DNA of 64,000 nt from Fusibacter paucivorans (GTDB lineage Bacteria; Bacillota; Clostridia; Peptostreptococcales; Acidaminobacteraceae), in contig NZ_JAHBCL010000001.1 in assembly GCF_018390735.1 (NCBI RefSeq), forward strand, positions 186,001 to 250,000. The letters are read 5' to 3'. The notes below the pieces were generated by a model. The model was not told the origin of the DNA, made no database searches, and saw only the letters and a list, made by a program, of their open reading frames with translations. A program made the position numbers and the translations under genes. This document shows positions 48,553 through 57,283 of the stretch, one piece after another. The first letter of the stretch is position 1. Every line of letters starts with the position of its first letter.

Positions 48553-48637
48553 TTGTTCTCTCCTTTATCCTTATCATTTTGATGATACCTTTGATTCCAT
48601 GATAAATCATAAAGTAACTTTACAAGCAAGCACAATG

Positions 48638-49438
48638 TTAAATTTTTATCGATATCCAAAGTTCAATAAATATTTTCAGCTCATCCTCTTCGCCTACTTC
48701 TACAAGCAAGATCTTGCCCCAAGCCATATCGCCAACGGTCAATCGCTTTTCTTTTGCGTAGGCGATCGCCTCTTCAAAAATCGTCTGAGACTCCCGTAAT
48801 GTCGCCTTATCAACGGCGACAATTGTATGAAGACAAGATTTTGACGGCAGCAATCTCGTCATAAGCCCAACGGGAAGTTCCAATACTTTACGGCTGCTGT
48901 CGTCAATGAGATAGCCAAAATCACTCATACCTAGACTCCGGTGAAGCACTGCCAACTGTACTTTTGGCATGGCCTTAATCCAACTTTGCAACAGCTGTTG
49001 AGAAGTCCTATTCTTTGAGAGCCAACCTGAATCTTCATCGCAAATAACAAACATTTCCGGTGACATCGCAAGCTCACAGCTTCCAAATAAGTCATCTATT
49101 CTGCGAATACTGCTTAAATGTGACTCAATGGCATCTGCAAGCGATTGATAATAAGCCGCCATTTCCAACGCTTTATTTTTATAATGCGCCTCGCGCTCTT
49201 CAATCATAGCACGGCTGTTCTCCTTGCCAGCAAATTGCTTGACGACTGTCTTCATCGGGAAACCCATTGATCGGTATTTTTCATAAGAAATGAGCCGAAA
49301 GACGTCGACAATATCGTAAACTCGGTGCCCTTTGCTGTCTTTTTCCACTGAAATAAGATTCTCTTTTTCAAAATATCGAATGGCACTGGTCGTACAACCA
49401 ATAAGCGCTGCCAAATCTGTAATACTATACAGGTACAT
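48638..49438 (-). CDS. MerR-family transcriptional regulator
   Basis: 266 residues. The N-terminal winged helix (1-70; TDLAALIGCTTSAIRYFEKENLI, then HRVYDIVDVFRLISYEKYRSMG) is followed by a coiled coil (about 80-120) and a roughly 145-residue effector domain that I do not recognise in detail (perhaps GyrI-like). GAGGAGG lies just before the ATG. It is upstream of the enoate-reductase-like gene and likely controls it, perhaps in response to its substrate. A CTAAAG-TAG-CTTTAG dyad at 49456-49470 is a candidate operator. Confidence 0.9.
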   Translation of the reverse strand: MYLYSITDLAALIGCTTSAIRYFEKENLISVEKDSKGHRVYDIVDVFRLISYEKYRSMGFPMKTVVKQFAGKENSRAMIEEREAHYKNKALEMAAYYQSLADAIESHLSSIRRIDDLFGSCELAMSPEMFVICDEDSGWLSKNRTSQQLLQSWIKAMPKVQLAVLHRSLGMSDFGYLIDDSSRKVLELPVGLMTRLLPSKSCLHTIVAVDKATLRESQTIFEEAIAYAKEKRLTVGDMAWGKILLVEVGEEDELKIFIELWISIKI

Positions 49439-49914
49439 GACGCCTCCTCTTGAACCTAAAGTAGCTTTAGCAATTCACACTATTGCGGCGTGAAATATTT
49501 CCATGTCAACAGCACGGATGTTCTTCTCAATAGATAATGTCCTCGACTTGCATATCACGTTAGCTTATACTGCTTTAATTCAAAGTGTTATTCAGAGAGA
49601 ACTTTGCTGTCTGTTCAAAGCCTCTATATTCGTAATAAAAATGGCTCTCTACAATAAACAACTTAGAATGTCACCATAATAACCAAAAAATCAAATGGTT
49701 ACAAGCGTATCTATTCTTCATGGCAGACTAAAGTTTGCTTATATTTCTTAACATTTATAAAACTATTTTATATCCTTTCTCTTTTACACCATGAAAGCGT
49801 ATAATAACATTGCACTGTTTGAGTCTGTGATTTTGGCAGACGTAGGGGCGTCTAGGGATCATTTCACATACCACTTAAGCAGAAATTTCAAAGACAAAGA
49901 ATCATGGAGGAAAC
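49439..49914. other. 476-bp divergent spacer between merR and the ABC operon
   Basis: Contains the MerR-type dyad at 49456-49470 and a small hairpin AGACG-tagggg-CGTCT near 49838. No riboswitch class was recognised. A short open frame at 49791-49997 overlaps the lipoprotein start in another frame and is not supported. Confidence 0.4.
49456..49470. promoter_or_regulatory. MerR-type operator dyad
   Basis: CTAAAG and CTTTAG flank TAG, 18 bp upstream of the merR start codon. It resembles MerR-family operators, but no promoter with the usual 19-bp spacer is evident around it. Confidence 0.5.
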
Positions 49915-51153
49915 ATGAAAAGAAAATTATTGCTGGTCGTTTTAGCGATTTCAGCCTTTTTAATGATTGCGTGCGGTTCAAGCAACACACCTGCTGAGCA
50001 AAATGCCGACAATACGCCGGCAAATGCAACTGAGACGCCAGCAAATACAAACGAAACTGCTCAAAACGGCAGTAACATTACTGAACCTACCGATACATCA
50101 CAGAATACCATTGATAACACATCTACAGATACAGCTCCGGAAGCGGCTGTAGAAACAACGCAGGAAACAGTTGTCGAAACAGACGCTGGCTGGCATTCTG
50201 ATTACTACGATGCAGAAGCAATGAAAGACGTTACGCTGAACATGTATGGCGTTACGGACACAATTATCCCCGTTCTGGAACAATTTACAGCTGATACGGG
50301 TATCAAAGTTGAAAATCTCACCATGCAAAACGGCGAAATCCTTCAGCGATTAATCAACGAAAACACTGCCGGAACACCGATTGCTGACATTTGGTTTACC
50401 GGCGGCGCCGATACCTTTATCAGTGCGGCACAGCAAGGCCTCCTGCACGCCTATGATGCACCGGAAGGCGCTGTTCTTGACGACATCATGAAAGACCCCG
50501 ACGGCTACTGGTACGGGACTTCTTTAACACTCGTCAACTGGGTCGTCAATACGGCACTTATTGACGAATACGGCATAAGAATGCCCGAAACATGGGACGA
50601 CCTCATTCAAAGCGGATTAGAAGGCGAAATCTCCATGTCCGATCCCGCTTCATCGGGAACCGCTTATAATACGGTCAGTGCCATTTTACAAGTACGCGGC
50701 GAAAAAGAAGGCTGGATGTATCTCGACCAGTTAATCGGTCAGGTACCATACTTTACAGCACGCGGCAGCGACCCTGCCAATAACGTCCTCTCCGGTGAGG
50801 CCATCGTTGGGATCAATGCCAGCAACGGCGACCGAGAACTCGAAGAAAATAACGCCAATATCAAAATCGTCTATCCAAAAGACGGTACCGGCTGGTGGCC
50901 ACAGCCCGTTGCCATCGTCGAAGGCACCAAAAAACTTGATGCTGCAAAAGTCTTTATTGACTGGATGATTTCAAAAAAAGGCATGCAAACACTAGCAGAT
51001 GTACGCTATGCAGCCGTTGCCAGAGATGACATTTCCATTCCAGACGGCATCGTCGATATTAAAGATATTCAACTATTCCCTGTAGACTTTCAGGCAAATG
51101 CTGCCAACCGAGAATCTATTCTACTCGAATGGCAAAATCATCTGCCGCAATAA
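49915..51153 (+). CDS. ABC transporter substrate-binding lipoprotein
   Basis: 412 residues. A lipoprotein signal (LMIAC, Cys20) is followed by a linker of about 65 residues rich in Asn, Thr, Pro and Glu, then a family 1 extracellular binding fold (VTLNMYGVTDTIIPVLEQF to the C-terminus). The fold resembles the iron(III)/AfuA and 2-aminoethylphosphonate binding proteins, but Tyr ligands for iron are not clearly placed, so the ligand is open. GGAGG lies 6 bp before the ATG. First gene of a four-gene operon with its permease (22 bp later), ATPase and a PHP phosphoesterase. Confidence 0.9.
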   Translation: MKRKLLLVVLAISAFLMIACGSSNTPAEQNADNTPANATETPANTNETAQNGSNITEPTDTSQNTIDNTSTDTAPEAAVETTQETVVETDAGWHSDYYDAEAMKDVTLNMYGVTDTIIPVLEQFTADTGIKVENLTMQNGEILQRLINENTAGTPIADIWFTGGADTFISAAQQGLLHAYDAPEGAVLDDIMKDPDGYWYGTSLTLVNWVVNTALIDEYGIRMPETWDDLIQSGLEGEISMSDPASSGTAYNTVSAILQVRGEKEGWMYLDQLIGQVPYFTARGSDPANNVLSGEAIVGINASNGDRELEENNANIKIVYPKDGTGWWPQPVAIVEGTKKLDAAKVFIDWMISKKGMQTLADVRYAAVARDDISIPDGIVDIKDIQLFPVDFQANAANRESILLEWQNHLPQ

Positions 51154-51174
51154 TCTTTAGAATTTGAGGCGCCT

Positions 51175-52863
51175 ATGCATTTTAGAACCCCTTCACCGCA
51201 CAAGCTGATTTACGGGATCATCTTCCTCTTTCTGGTGTATTTTATATTACTGCCGGTCATCAGCATTGTGTTTTATGGGATTTCTTCCTCGGACAGCCTT
51301 TTCTTTACCACGAAAGGGTTCCAAAACAGCTTCATATATTTACGGCACAGCCTCAGCGTAGCCATAATCGTCACGATTATGGCTACTGTTTTAGGCCTGA
51401 CCCTGTCGTTTACACTGCACCGCATGGCCTTCCCTGGCAAGGGTTTCCTCAGAGCGCTCGTTATGCTGCCGTTTATCAATCCGCCTTTTGTTGGCAGCAT
51501 TGCCTACATCATGCTATTTGGCAAGCGCGGCCTCATTACACATAGGCTGCTGGGGCTTACGATTTCGCCTTTTGGCATGCGCGGCATTGCCACTGTTCAG
51601 GTTCTTGGTCTCACGGCGCTTGCCTATCTCCTGATTAGCAGTGCCATTCAGAAGACCAATGTTTCTCTGGAAGAAGCAGCGCGCACCATGGGTGCATCGG
51701 AAGGCAAAGTCCTGCTGACTGTGACACTGCCGCTGATGGCGCCTGAAATCGCCGGAACAGCCCTGCTCGTCTTTCTGGCCTCCATGTCTGACTTTAGTAC
51801 ACCGCTTATTATCGGCGGCAGCTATCAGACACTGGCATCAAACCTTTATATTCAGATCACGGGGCTCTACGACATGCAGTCTGCCGCATTGTCGGGCATC
51901 ATTTTACTGCTGCCGTGTTTTATGGCCTTTTGGCTTCACAAATACCATCTGTCAAAACGATCGTACTTTTCAGATGATACGGCTTCTGATGCCATTGTCA
52001 GTAAAGCACTGCCAAAGAGCATGAAAGCCATTATGATTGGGCTCAGTGCACTTTATCTCATATTATTACTGGGACAGTACCTCTTTATCGTCCTCGGCGC
52101 TTTAACCAAACAATGGGGCTATGATTACACCTTTACGTTAGCACATTTTCAAAGCTTAAAGGGCACGCAGGTTAAACCTTTTATCAACTCGTTCAAGCTC
52201 GCGTCCGTCACCGCGCTTTTTGCTTCGGGCACAGGTGTTTTTCTCGCTTATCTGTTAAAGCTGCATCGTCCGAAATTTGCAACCGCAGCCGATCTATTCG
52301 CAACACTGCCTGCCGCTGTCCCCGGCATTCTCTTTGGCATCGGTTATCTCGTCACATTCCGATATCCGATTCTCGGCGTCGGCAAGTTTTGGCTGACACC
52401 TCTGCCAAGCATTGTTCTGCTTGGGACAAAAGCCATCGTCTATCTCATATGTATTGCACGTTTTATGAATATCGGTTTAAGAGCTGGCTATGCACTCTTG
52501 GAGCACGTTCATCCAGACATTGAGAACGCTTCGTATAATCTTGGCGCAGGACAGGCGCGTACTTTTTTCAGTATTATGATGCCGCAAATGAAAAGCGCTT
52601 TCTTTGCATCCTTTTTACGCAGTTTTTCTGACGGCATGGTCACACTGGGCGCGATTATATTACTTATTATCCCATCCAACAAAGTGGCTGTTCAACAGAT
52701 TTTCACTGTTGTCAAGAGCAATGCCTCCGGCGATGCTGCGGCGATTGCACTGCTCTTATCCTTTATGACACTTATTTTTCTGGGATTTTACTATCTGCTT
52801 TTCAATTTTCGGGATGTCATTAAGCGATTAAAGGCGCCCTATAAAAAGGAAGTGAACCTATGA
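51175..52863 (+). CDS. ABC transporter permease, two permease units fused
   Basis: 562 residues with about 12 membrane segments, built of two homologous halves. Each half has an EAA-type cytoplasmic loop: EEAARTMGASEGKVLLTVTLP (first half) and ENASYNLGAGQARTFFSIMMP (second half), which dock to the ATPase. The FbpB/ThiP group has this fused form. It overlaps the ATPase gene by 4 bp (ATGA), indicating coupled translation. Confidence 0.92.
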   Translation: MHFRTPSPHKLIYGIIFLFLVYFILLPVISIVFYGISSSDSLFFTTKGFQNSFIYLRHSLSVAIIVTIMATVLGLTLSFTLHRMAFPGKGFLRALVMLPFINPPFVGSIAYIMLFGKRGLITHRLLGLTISPFGMRGIATVQVLGLTALAYLLISSAIQKTNVSLEEAARTMGASEGKVLLTVTLPLMAPEIAGTALLVFLASMSDFSTPLIIGGSYQTLASNLYIQITGLYDMQSAALSGIILLLPCFMAFWLHKYHLSKRSYFSDDTASDAIVSKALPKSMKAIMIGLSALYLILLLGQYLFIVLGALTKQWGYDYTFTLAHFQSLKGTQVKPFINSFKLASVTALFASGTGVFLAYLLKLHRPKFATAADLFATLPAAVPGILFGIGYLVTFRYPILGVGKFWLTPLPSIVLLGTKAIVYLICIARFMNIGLRAGYALLEHVHPDIENASYNLGAGQARTFFSIMMPQMKSAFFASFLRSFSDGMVTLGAIILLIIPSNKVAVQQIFTVVKSNASGDAAAIALLLSFMTLIFLGFYYLLFNFRDVIKRLKAPYKKEVNL

Positions 52864-53894
52864 GCATCGACATCAAAGCCGTCACAAAAGACTATAACGG
52901 ATTTAGCGCCTTAAAGGCCGTCGACATACACATTCAGAACGGTGAACTGCTTGCACTTTTGGGCCCTTCCGGCTGCGGTAAGACGACGCTGCTCAGAATC
53001 ATTTCCGGCTTGCTGGAACCCTCCAGCGGTGAAATCTGGTTTGACGGTGTTGACGTGACAAAATGGGAAACGCAAAAGCGCCAAACGGCCATGGTCTTTC
53101 AAAACTATGCCCTCTTCCCGCATATGAGCGTCGAAGAAAATGTCGGCTACGGCCTTAAAATCAAACGTATGCCCAAAGCCGATATTCAAAAACGCATTGA
53201 TGAAGTTTTAGAAATGGTCGAACTCAGCGGTATGAACGATCGAAGTATTCAGTCCCTCAGCGGCGGGCAGAAACAGCGTGCCGCTTTGGCAAGAGCGCTG
53301 ATTACAGAACCAAAAATTCTGCTGTTTGATGAACCGCTCAGCAATCTGGATGAAAAGCTGCGGGTTGCCATGCGACAGGAAATACGCCGCATTCAGCAGC
53401 GTATCGGCATTACTTCTATCTACGTCACGCATGACCAAAGAGAAGCCATGGCTATCGCCGATAAAATCGCCGTCATGAACCACGGTGAAATTTTGCAGTA
53501 TGATCGGCCTGAAACGGTTTACCACACGCCATCTAATGCCTTTACCGCTGATTTTATGGGACACGTGAATATTTTACAGCTATCACATTTATCACCGGCA
53601 ACTGCTTTCTATCGTAAACTGATGCAGGCGCACGCATTCAGCGGAAAATCACATCTGCTGCTGCCGCCAAATGAGATTCTATTAACAGATGCCAGCACCG
53701 CCGCCGATATTACCAACACCATCTTTGCCACCGTGTCCAGTCGGGAACTGCTCGGGAATGTCGTTCGCTACCGCCTATCACTTGGTGAAACCGTCCTATA
53801 CGCTGACTGTCTTTACCGAGTATCACTTTCACTTTATGAACTTGGGCAAACCGTTGCCATAGACTTTAGCCCAAATGGCATACATCTTTTTTAA
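52860..53894 (+). CDS. ABC transporter ATP-binding protein (FbpC/PotA type)
   Basis: 344 residues. Walker A GPSGCGKTT (about 36-44), signature LSGGQKQRAALARAL, Walker B ILLFDEPLSNLD and the H-loop THDQREAMA are intact. A C-terminal TOBE-like regulatory region (about 235-344) follows. It should power the transporter encoded upstream. It is followed by the PHP gene with the ATG at 53906, 11 bp after this stop. Confidence 0.93.
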   Translation: MSIDIKAVTKDYNGFSALKAVDIHIQNGELLALLGPSGCGKTTLLRIISGLLEPSSGEIWFDGVDVTKWETQKRQTAMVFQNYALFPHMSVEENVGYGLKIKRMPKADIQKRIDEVLEMVELSGMNDRSIQSLSGGQKQRAALARALITEPKILLFDEPLSNLDEKLRVAMRQEIRRIQQRIGITSIYVTHDQREAMAIADKIAVMNHGEILQYDRPETVYHTPSNAFTADFMGHVNILQLSHLSPATAFYRKLMQAHAFSGKSHLLLPPNEILLTDASTAADITNTIFATVSSRELLGNVVRYRLSLGETVLYADCLYRVSLSLYELGQTVAIDFSPNGIHLF

Positions 53895-53905
53895 TGGAGA
53901 TTTTT

Positions 53906-54517
53906 ATGATTATCGATTTACACTTTCACACCAAACAGCATTCTCCTTGCAGTCAGATCGACTATGAGGAAGGGATTAAATACGCAAAGGCCATCGGTCT
54001 CGACGGAATCTGCATCACCGATCACGATACTTTTGCCAACCGAGATTTTGCAAAGGCGATGCAGGCGAAGTATGGTATTCTCGTTTTCGTCGGCACTGAA
54101 ATTTTAACGCTGGAAGGCGATATTCTCTGTTTCGGCCTTGACGAAATACCTGCGGGCATGGTGTCAGCACAAGCCTTGATCGATCACGTCAATGCCGTTG
54201 GCGGCGCTTGCATTGCCGCACATCCATACCGCGAAAACATGCGCGGACTCGGCGATCACCTTTTCGAAGTTCACGGTCTTCACGCCGTCGAAACCCTTAA
54301 TGGCAATACCAAAGATGCCAATAACCTCAAGGCATCCGCAACAGCGGATCAGATTAATTGTCCGCACTGCGGTGGCAGCGATGCCCATCGCATAAATCGT
54401 ATTGGCATTTATGCCACGCAATTTCCCGATACAGTTGTAAGTGAGCAAGATCTCATCCGATGTATTAAAGAAGGTCAAATATCACCCGTCACCTATATCT
54501 CAGGAACATACCGTTAG
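53906..54517 (+). CDS. PHP-domain phosphoesterase
   Basis: 203 residues. The four PHP metal motifs are visible: DLHFHT, ITDHDTF, AHPYREN and GSDAHRI, so it should bind two or three metal ions and hydrolyse a phosphoester. The ATG at 53906 is preferred to one at 53894 that overlaps the previous stop, because GGAGA lies just before it and the protein then starts at DLHFHT. As last gene of the ABC operon it suggests that the imported ligand is a phosphoester or that a phosphorylated intermediate is processed. This is inferred from gene order. Confidence 0.9.
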   Translation: MIIDLHFHTKQHSPCSQIDYEEGIKYAKAIGLDGICITDHDTFANRDFAKAMQAKYGILVFVGTEILTLEGDILCFGLDEIPAGMVSAQALIDHVNAVGGACIAAHPYRENMRGLGDHLFEVHGLHAVETLNGNTKDANNLKASATADQINCPHCGGSDAHRINRIGIYATQFPDTVVSEQDLIRCIKEGQISPVTYISGTYR

Positions 54518-54557
54518 GAACCTGAACCTATCCAAATAAATATCTATTCCCCCAAAA

Positions 54558-54678
54558 AAATAAAGCCGGCTGTCCGATGACACGCTTCCTGACTGTGTTG
54601 ACCAGTATAGACCATTTCTTCTATCAACTGGCTAACATTTGGAATGCCTGTCATTCAGAACAGGTCGGCTCTTTATTT
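54558..54678. other. Foldable palindromic element between convergent genes
   Basis: AAATAAAGCCG (54558-54568) pairs with CGG and CTTTATTT (54666-54678, a 2-base bulge between) to close a structure with three internal hairpins: TGTC/GACA (54571-54582), CCAGT/ACTGG with TAGA/TCTA inside (54602-54631) and CCTGT/ACAGG (54647-54664). T-rich sequence on both outer sides would make it a bidirectional terminator. It could also be a small mobile palindrome or a structured RNA. Confidence 0.6.
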
Positions 54679-54739
54679 TATGTGTAAGCATCTAATCATT
54701 CTCATGCCTTTAAGTCTGTCGCCGCATAGAAATTTTGAT

Positions 54740-55681
54740 TTATTCCACACAGAGATATCGCGCGCAGGCGACATCTTCAACCGCCAGCCCCAAAGCATCA
54801 AACAGCGTTACCTCTTCATCACTGGTTCTGCCCTCAATGCGTCCCAGCAAAAGCGCGCCAATCGAACCTCTAATATGTGTTTCATCAATAAGCCCTTCCG
54901 CTTTGGGAATAAGGTATTCACCGCATTCACGTTTCATCGCCTCAACTTGGTCTGCATAAAACTTCGATCTGGCGACGAGCTCACTGGTCACTTCCCGTGT
55001 CGTCGGACTGAACGTTCCCACGGCGTTAATATGTGTTCCCGGTTTCACCCATTGCGATTCTAAAAAAGGTGCCTGACTCGGCGTCAGTGTACAAATGATA
55101 TCTGCATCTGCAACAGCTTCCTTTGCCGTCTTAGCAACATGAAATTCCAGCTGCGGATATTCTGAAGTCATTTCATCTATAAATGTCTTGGATCGCGCTT
55201 CTGAAAGATCATAGACATAAACCGTTTTGATCGACCTCACCTCACAAACTGCTCTAAGGTGTGACCGCGCCTGAGCACCGGCACCGATCAAAGCCAAAGT
55301 GTTGGCATCTTTCCTTGCAAGCAAGTCAGTTGCAACACCGGAAACAGCGCCCGTTCGAACTTCAGTAATTACTGTAGCATCAGCCATACCGACAAAAGCG
55401 CCGTGAACGGATTCAAATAGCATGACATAACCCATATGACTTGGGTAATTCGTTCCCATATTGGCATGAAATGCCGTCAGTATTTTCGCACCAAAATAAT
55501 CCGTATTCCCCAGATAAGCGGGCATAAAACCAAAAGCCTCGCCATTTGGAAGTATTTCAACCGTTCTCAGCGGCTGCTGTGCCTCGCCAGTTTCTAATTG
55601 GCACAGTGCGTCGCGCATAATCGCCATGCACTTAGGGATGGTTAATTTTTCACGTACTGCTTCTGCGGTTACAATTTTCAT
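54740..55681 (-). CDS. Ornithine cyclodeaminase / mu-crystallin family protein
   Basis: 313 residues. LALIGAGAQARSHLRAV is the NAD(P)-binding motif; KILTAFHANMGTNYPSHMGYVMLF and the EVRTGAVSGVATDLLA block are typical of the family, which includes ornithine cyclodeaminase, alanine dehydrogenase and ketimine reductases. The ATG at 55681 has GGAG upstream; a 21-residue longer frame is not needed. It follows a LUD-domain gene by 40 bp on the same strand. The exact substrate cannot be told. Confidence 0.88.
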   Translation of the reverse strand: MKIVTAEAVREKLTIPKCMAIMRDALCQLETGEAQQPLRTVEILPNGEAFGFMPAYLGNTDYFGAKILTAFHANMGTNYPSHMGYVMLFESVHGAFVGMADATVITEVRTGAVSGVATDLLARKDANTLALIGAGAQARSHLRAVCEVRSIKTVYVYDLSEARSKTFIDEMTSEYPQLEFHVAKTAKEAVADADIICTLTPSQAPFLESQWVKPGTHINAVGTFSPTTREVTSELVARSKFYADQVEAMKRECGEYLIPKAEGLIDETHIRGSIGALLLGRIEGRTSDEEVTLFDALGLAVEDVACARYLCVE

Positions 55682-55721
55682 CTCGCTTCTCCAATTCTTT
55701 TTCAAAGCCGTTATTGGACAA

Positions 55722-56318
55722 TTAGATGCCCAAATCCTCATCAATTAAAAGCACTTCTGCTGCCGAGCCCATCATTGGCCCCCAAAGCGTCACCATGCCG
55801 TGGCACACTTTGTCAGGGCTGTTGCATTCGTAACACTTATCTGCTTTAATGGCGCATGGCGTCTTCATATTCATCTGCTGTGCCCGAATTGGCGCTGCGA
55901 TATTTTTAGCACGCCAAACAGCTTCTTCATAGGTTGGCACAAGTTTATTGCGCCCGATGATAAAATAAACTTTTTTGTGCCCGAACAGCATTGATGCCAC
56001 GCGGTTGCCCTTGCCGTCAATATTGACGATTTCTCCTGTTTCAGCCAGCGCATTTGCAGACGCCAAGTAAACATCCGTTGTCATTGCATTTTGGCGCGCT
56101 TCATCAGCGTCCTGCTCCCAGTGCCAATAAACCGTATTGTGTGCCTTTAACGCCGTATATGCATTAAGCGTTTTCACCGTTGCCGACCCGCCAATACCAA
56201 CAGTTACACCATCAACCACACGGTTTAAATAGTCGACGGCCTCTGCACCGCTTGAAAATGTCTGCACGGCATAGCCCCTAACTTTAAGCTGTTTCTCCAC
56301 TTCTGTAAAAATACCCAT
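55722..56318 (-). CDS. LUD-domain (LutC/YkgG-like, DUF162) protein
   Basis: 198 residues with the LUD pattern TVGIGGSATVKTL and GKGNRVASMLFGHKKVYFIIGRNK. A cysteine-rich end, KCYECNSPDKVCHGM, may bind a metal. LUD proteins occur in lactate-oxidation complexes, but no LutA/LutB partner is nearby, so that role is not supported. The start at 56318 has AGGAAG upstream. It forms a leftward run with the OCD-family gene and, 115 bp upstream, a DUF2000 gene. Confidence 0.82.
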   Translation of the reverse strand: MGIFTEVEKQLKVRGYAVQTFSSGAEAVDYLNRVVDGVTVGIGGSATVKTLNAYTALKAHNTVYWHWEQDADEARQNAMTTDVYLASANALAETGEIVNIDGKGNRVASMLFGHKKVYFIIGRNKLVPTYEEAVWRAKNIAAPIRAQQMNMKTPCAIKADKCYECNSPDKVCHGMVTLWGPMMGSAAEVLLIDEDLGI

Positions 56319-56433
56319 ACTGCACTTCCTCACTTTCCTGCCCAATATGTCTAATAATCGAATATCATATACGCCTTTATTATATCAGTAAAACGAGACA
56401 ATCTTGACAAAAAATCGCATCTAACCGCTGTCT

Positions 56434-56841
56434 TTACGGATGCAGTTCGAGTCCTTTGACAATTCTGTCAATCTGATTTTTCTTACCGTACAAACCGACA
56501 CCCACAAGATTGAGCGCTTCTGTTTTGAACTCGGCCACCTTTGCACGGTTCGCCATGTCATTTTTTGTTTCAAAAAGTTCTTCCGTATAAATCACAGACT
56601 GAATTTCCTTTGTGAATGATTTTATCAAGATTTCTTTCATTTTTCCCGCAGTTGCTGTGTACAGAATAATTGGCTGCCTGCACATCGGCAAATAGGTGAT
56701 GCCGTCACCGTCTTGATAAGGCTCGCCAATGATAGGCTGTGTGCCGCCAATCCCCGTTGCTAAAAACGCCGTAACATTTAACTTTTGCCACATTGCCAAA
56801 TTTTCTTCAATAATCATAACCACTTTTGTATCGTATTTCAT
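56434..56841 (-). CDS. DUF2000-family protein
   Basis: 135 residues. The pattern KVVMIIEENLAMWQKLNVTAFLATGI and GVGLYGKKNQIDRIVKGLEL matches DUF2000, a small family with a peptidyl-tRNA-hydrolase-like fold and unknown function. GAGGAGG lies just before the ATG. It is divergent from an AraC regulator gene and upstream of the LUD and OCD-family genes. Confidence 0.8.
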   Translation of the reverse strand: MKYDTKVVMIIEENLAMWQKLNVTAFLATGIGGTQPIIGEPYQDGDGITYLPMCRQPIILYTATAGKMKEILIKSFTKEIQSVIYTEELFETKNDMANRAKVAEFKTEALNLVGVGLYGKKNQIDRIVKGLELHP

Positions 56842-57283
56842 TGCCGCCTCCTCAAGTCCTATTAATGCTGTTCAAGTCATTAAAAGCGCTGTGTTTTTAT
56901 GGCTAATTATAACCGCCTGACAGCGGCTGTCTAGTAAAATATTGCGCCACTGCGGCATTTACACGTTTTTGAATTGTTAACTTACTGGTTTATTAACTTA
57001 CTAGTTTATTGACTTATTGACTTATTGGTTTATTGGCTTATTGGCTTATTGTTTTTAGGCATTTGGTTTTTTAGACAAACATTAAGTTTACATTAAGCAC
57101 CTTACACATCACCATCGCATCCGCAATAATGTACTAGCATTTTAACTAACAAATAGTATACAATAGTGCCAAATACACTTTTGCTTTTATTATCTTTTAT
57201 TGTGATGCCTCTCCGCTCGTATGCTGCATATGGTTGTTATATCCACGGACGCATTGCAAGACACCTTTTGGGAGGTGATGAGT
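56842..57283. other. 442-bp divergent spacer
   Basis: Between the DUF2000 and AraC genes. It holds the 8-bp tandem repeat at 56977-57051 and, near 57157, a TACAAT that could be the -10 of the AraC gene without a convincing -35. Nothing else was recognised. Confidence 0.4.
56977..57051. repeat. Nine imperfect 8-bp tandem repeats
   Basis: Units such as TTAACTTA, TTGACTTA, TTGGTTTA and TTGGCTTA run without gaps for 75 bp, upstream of the AraC gene and the divergent DUF2000 gene. It could be a slippage-prone spacer that changes promoter distance. Confidence 0.85.

Noticed and set aside
49791-49997. 68-codon open frame upstream of the ABC lipoprotein gene
   Set aside because: It overlaps the start of the well-supported lipoprotein gene in another frame and lacks a ribosome binding site.
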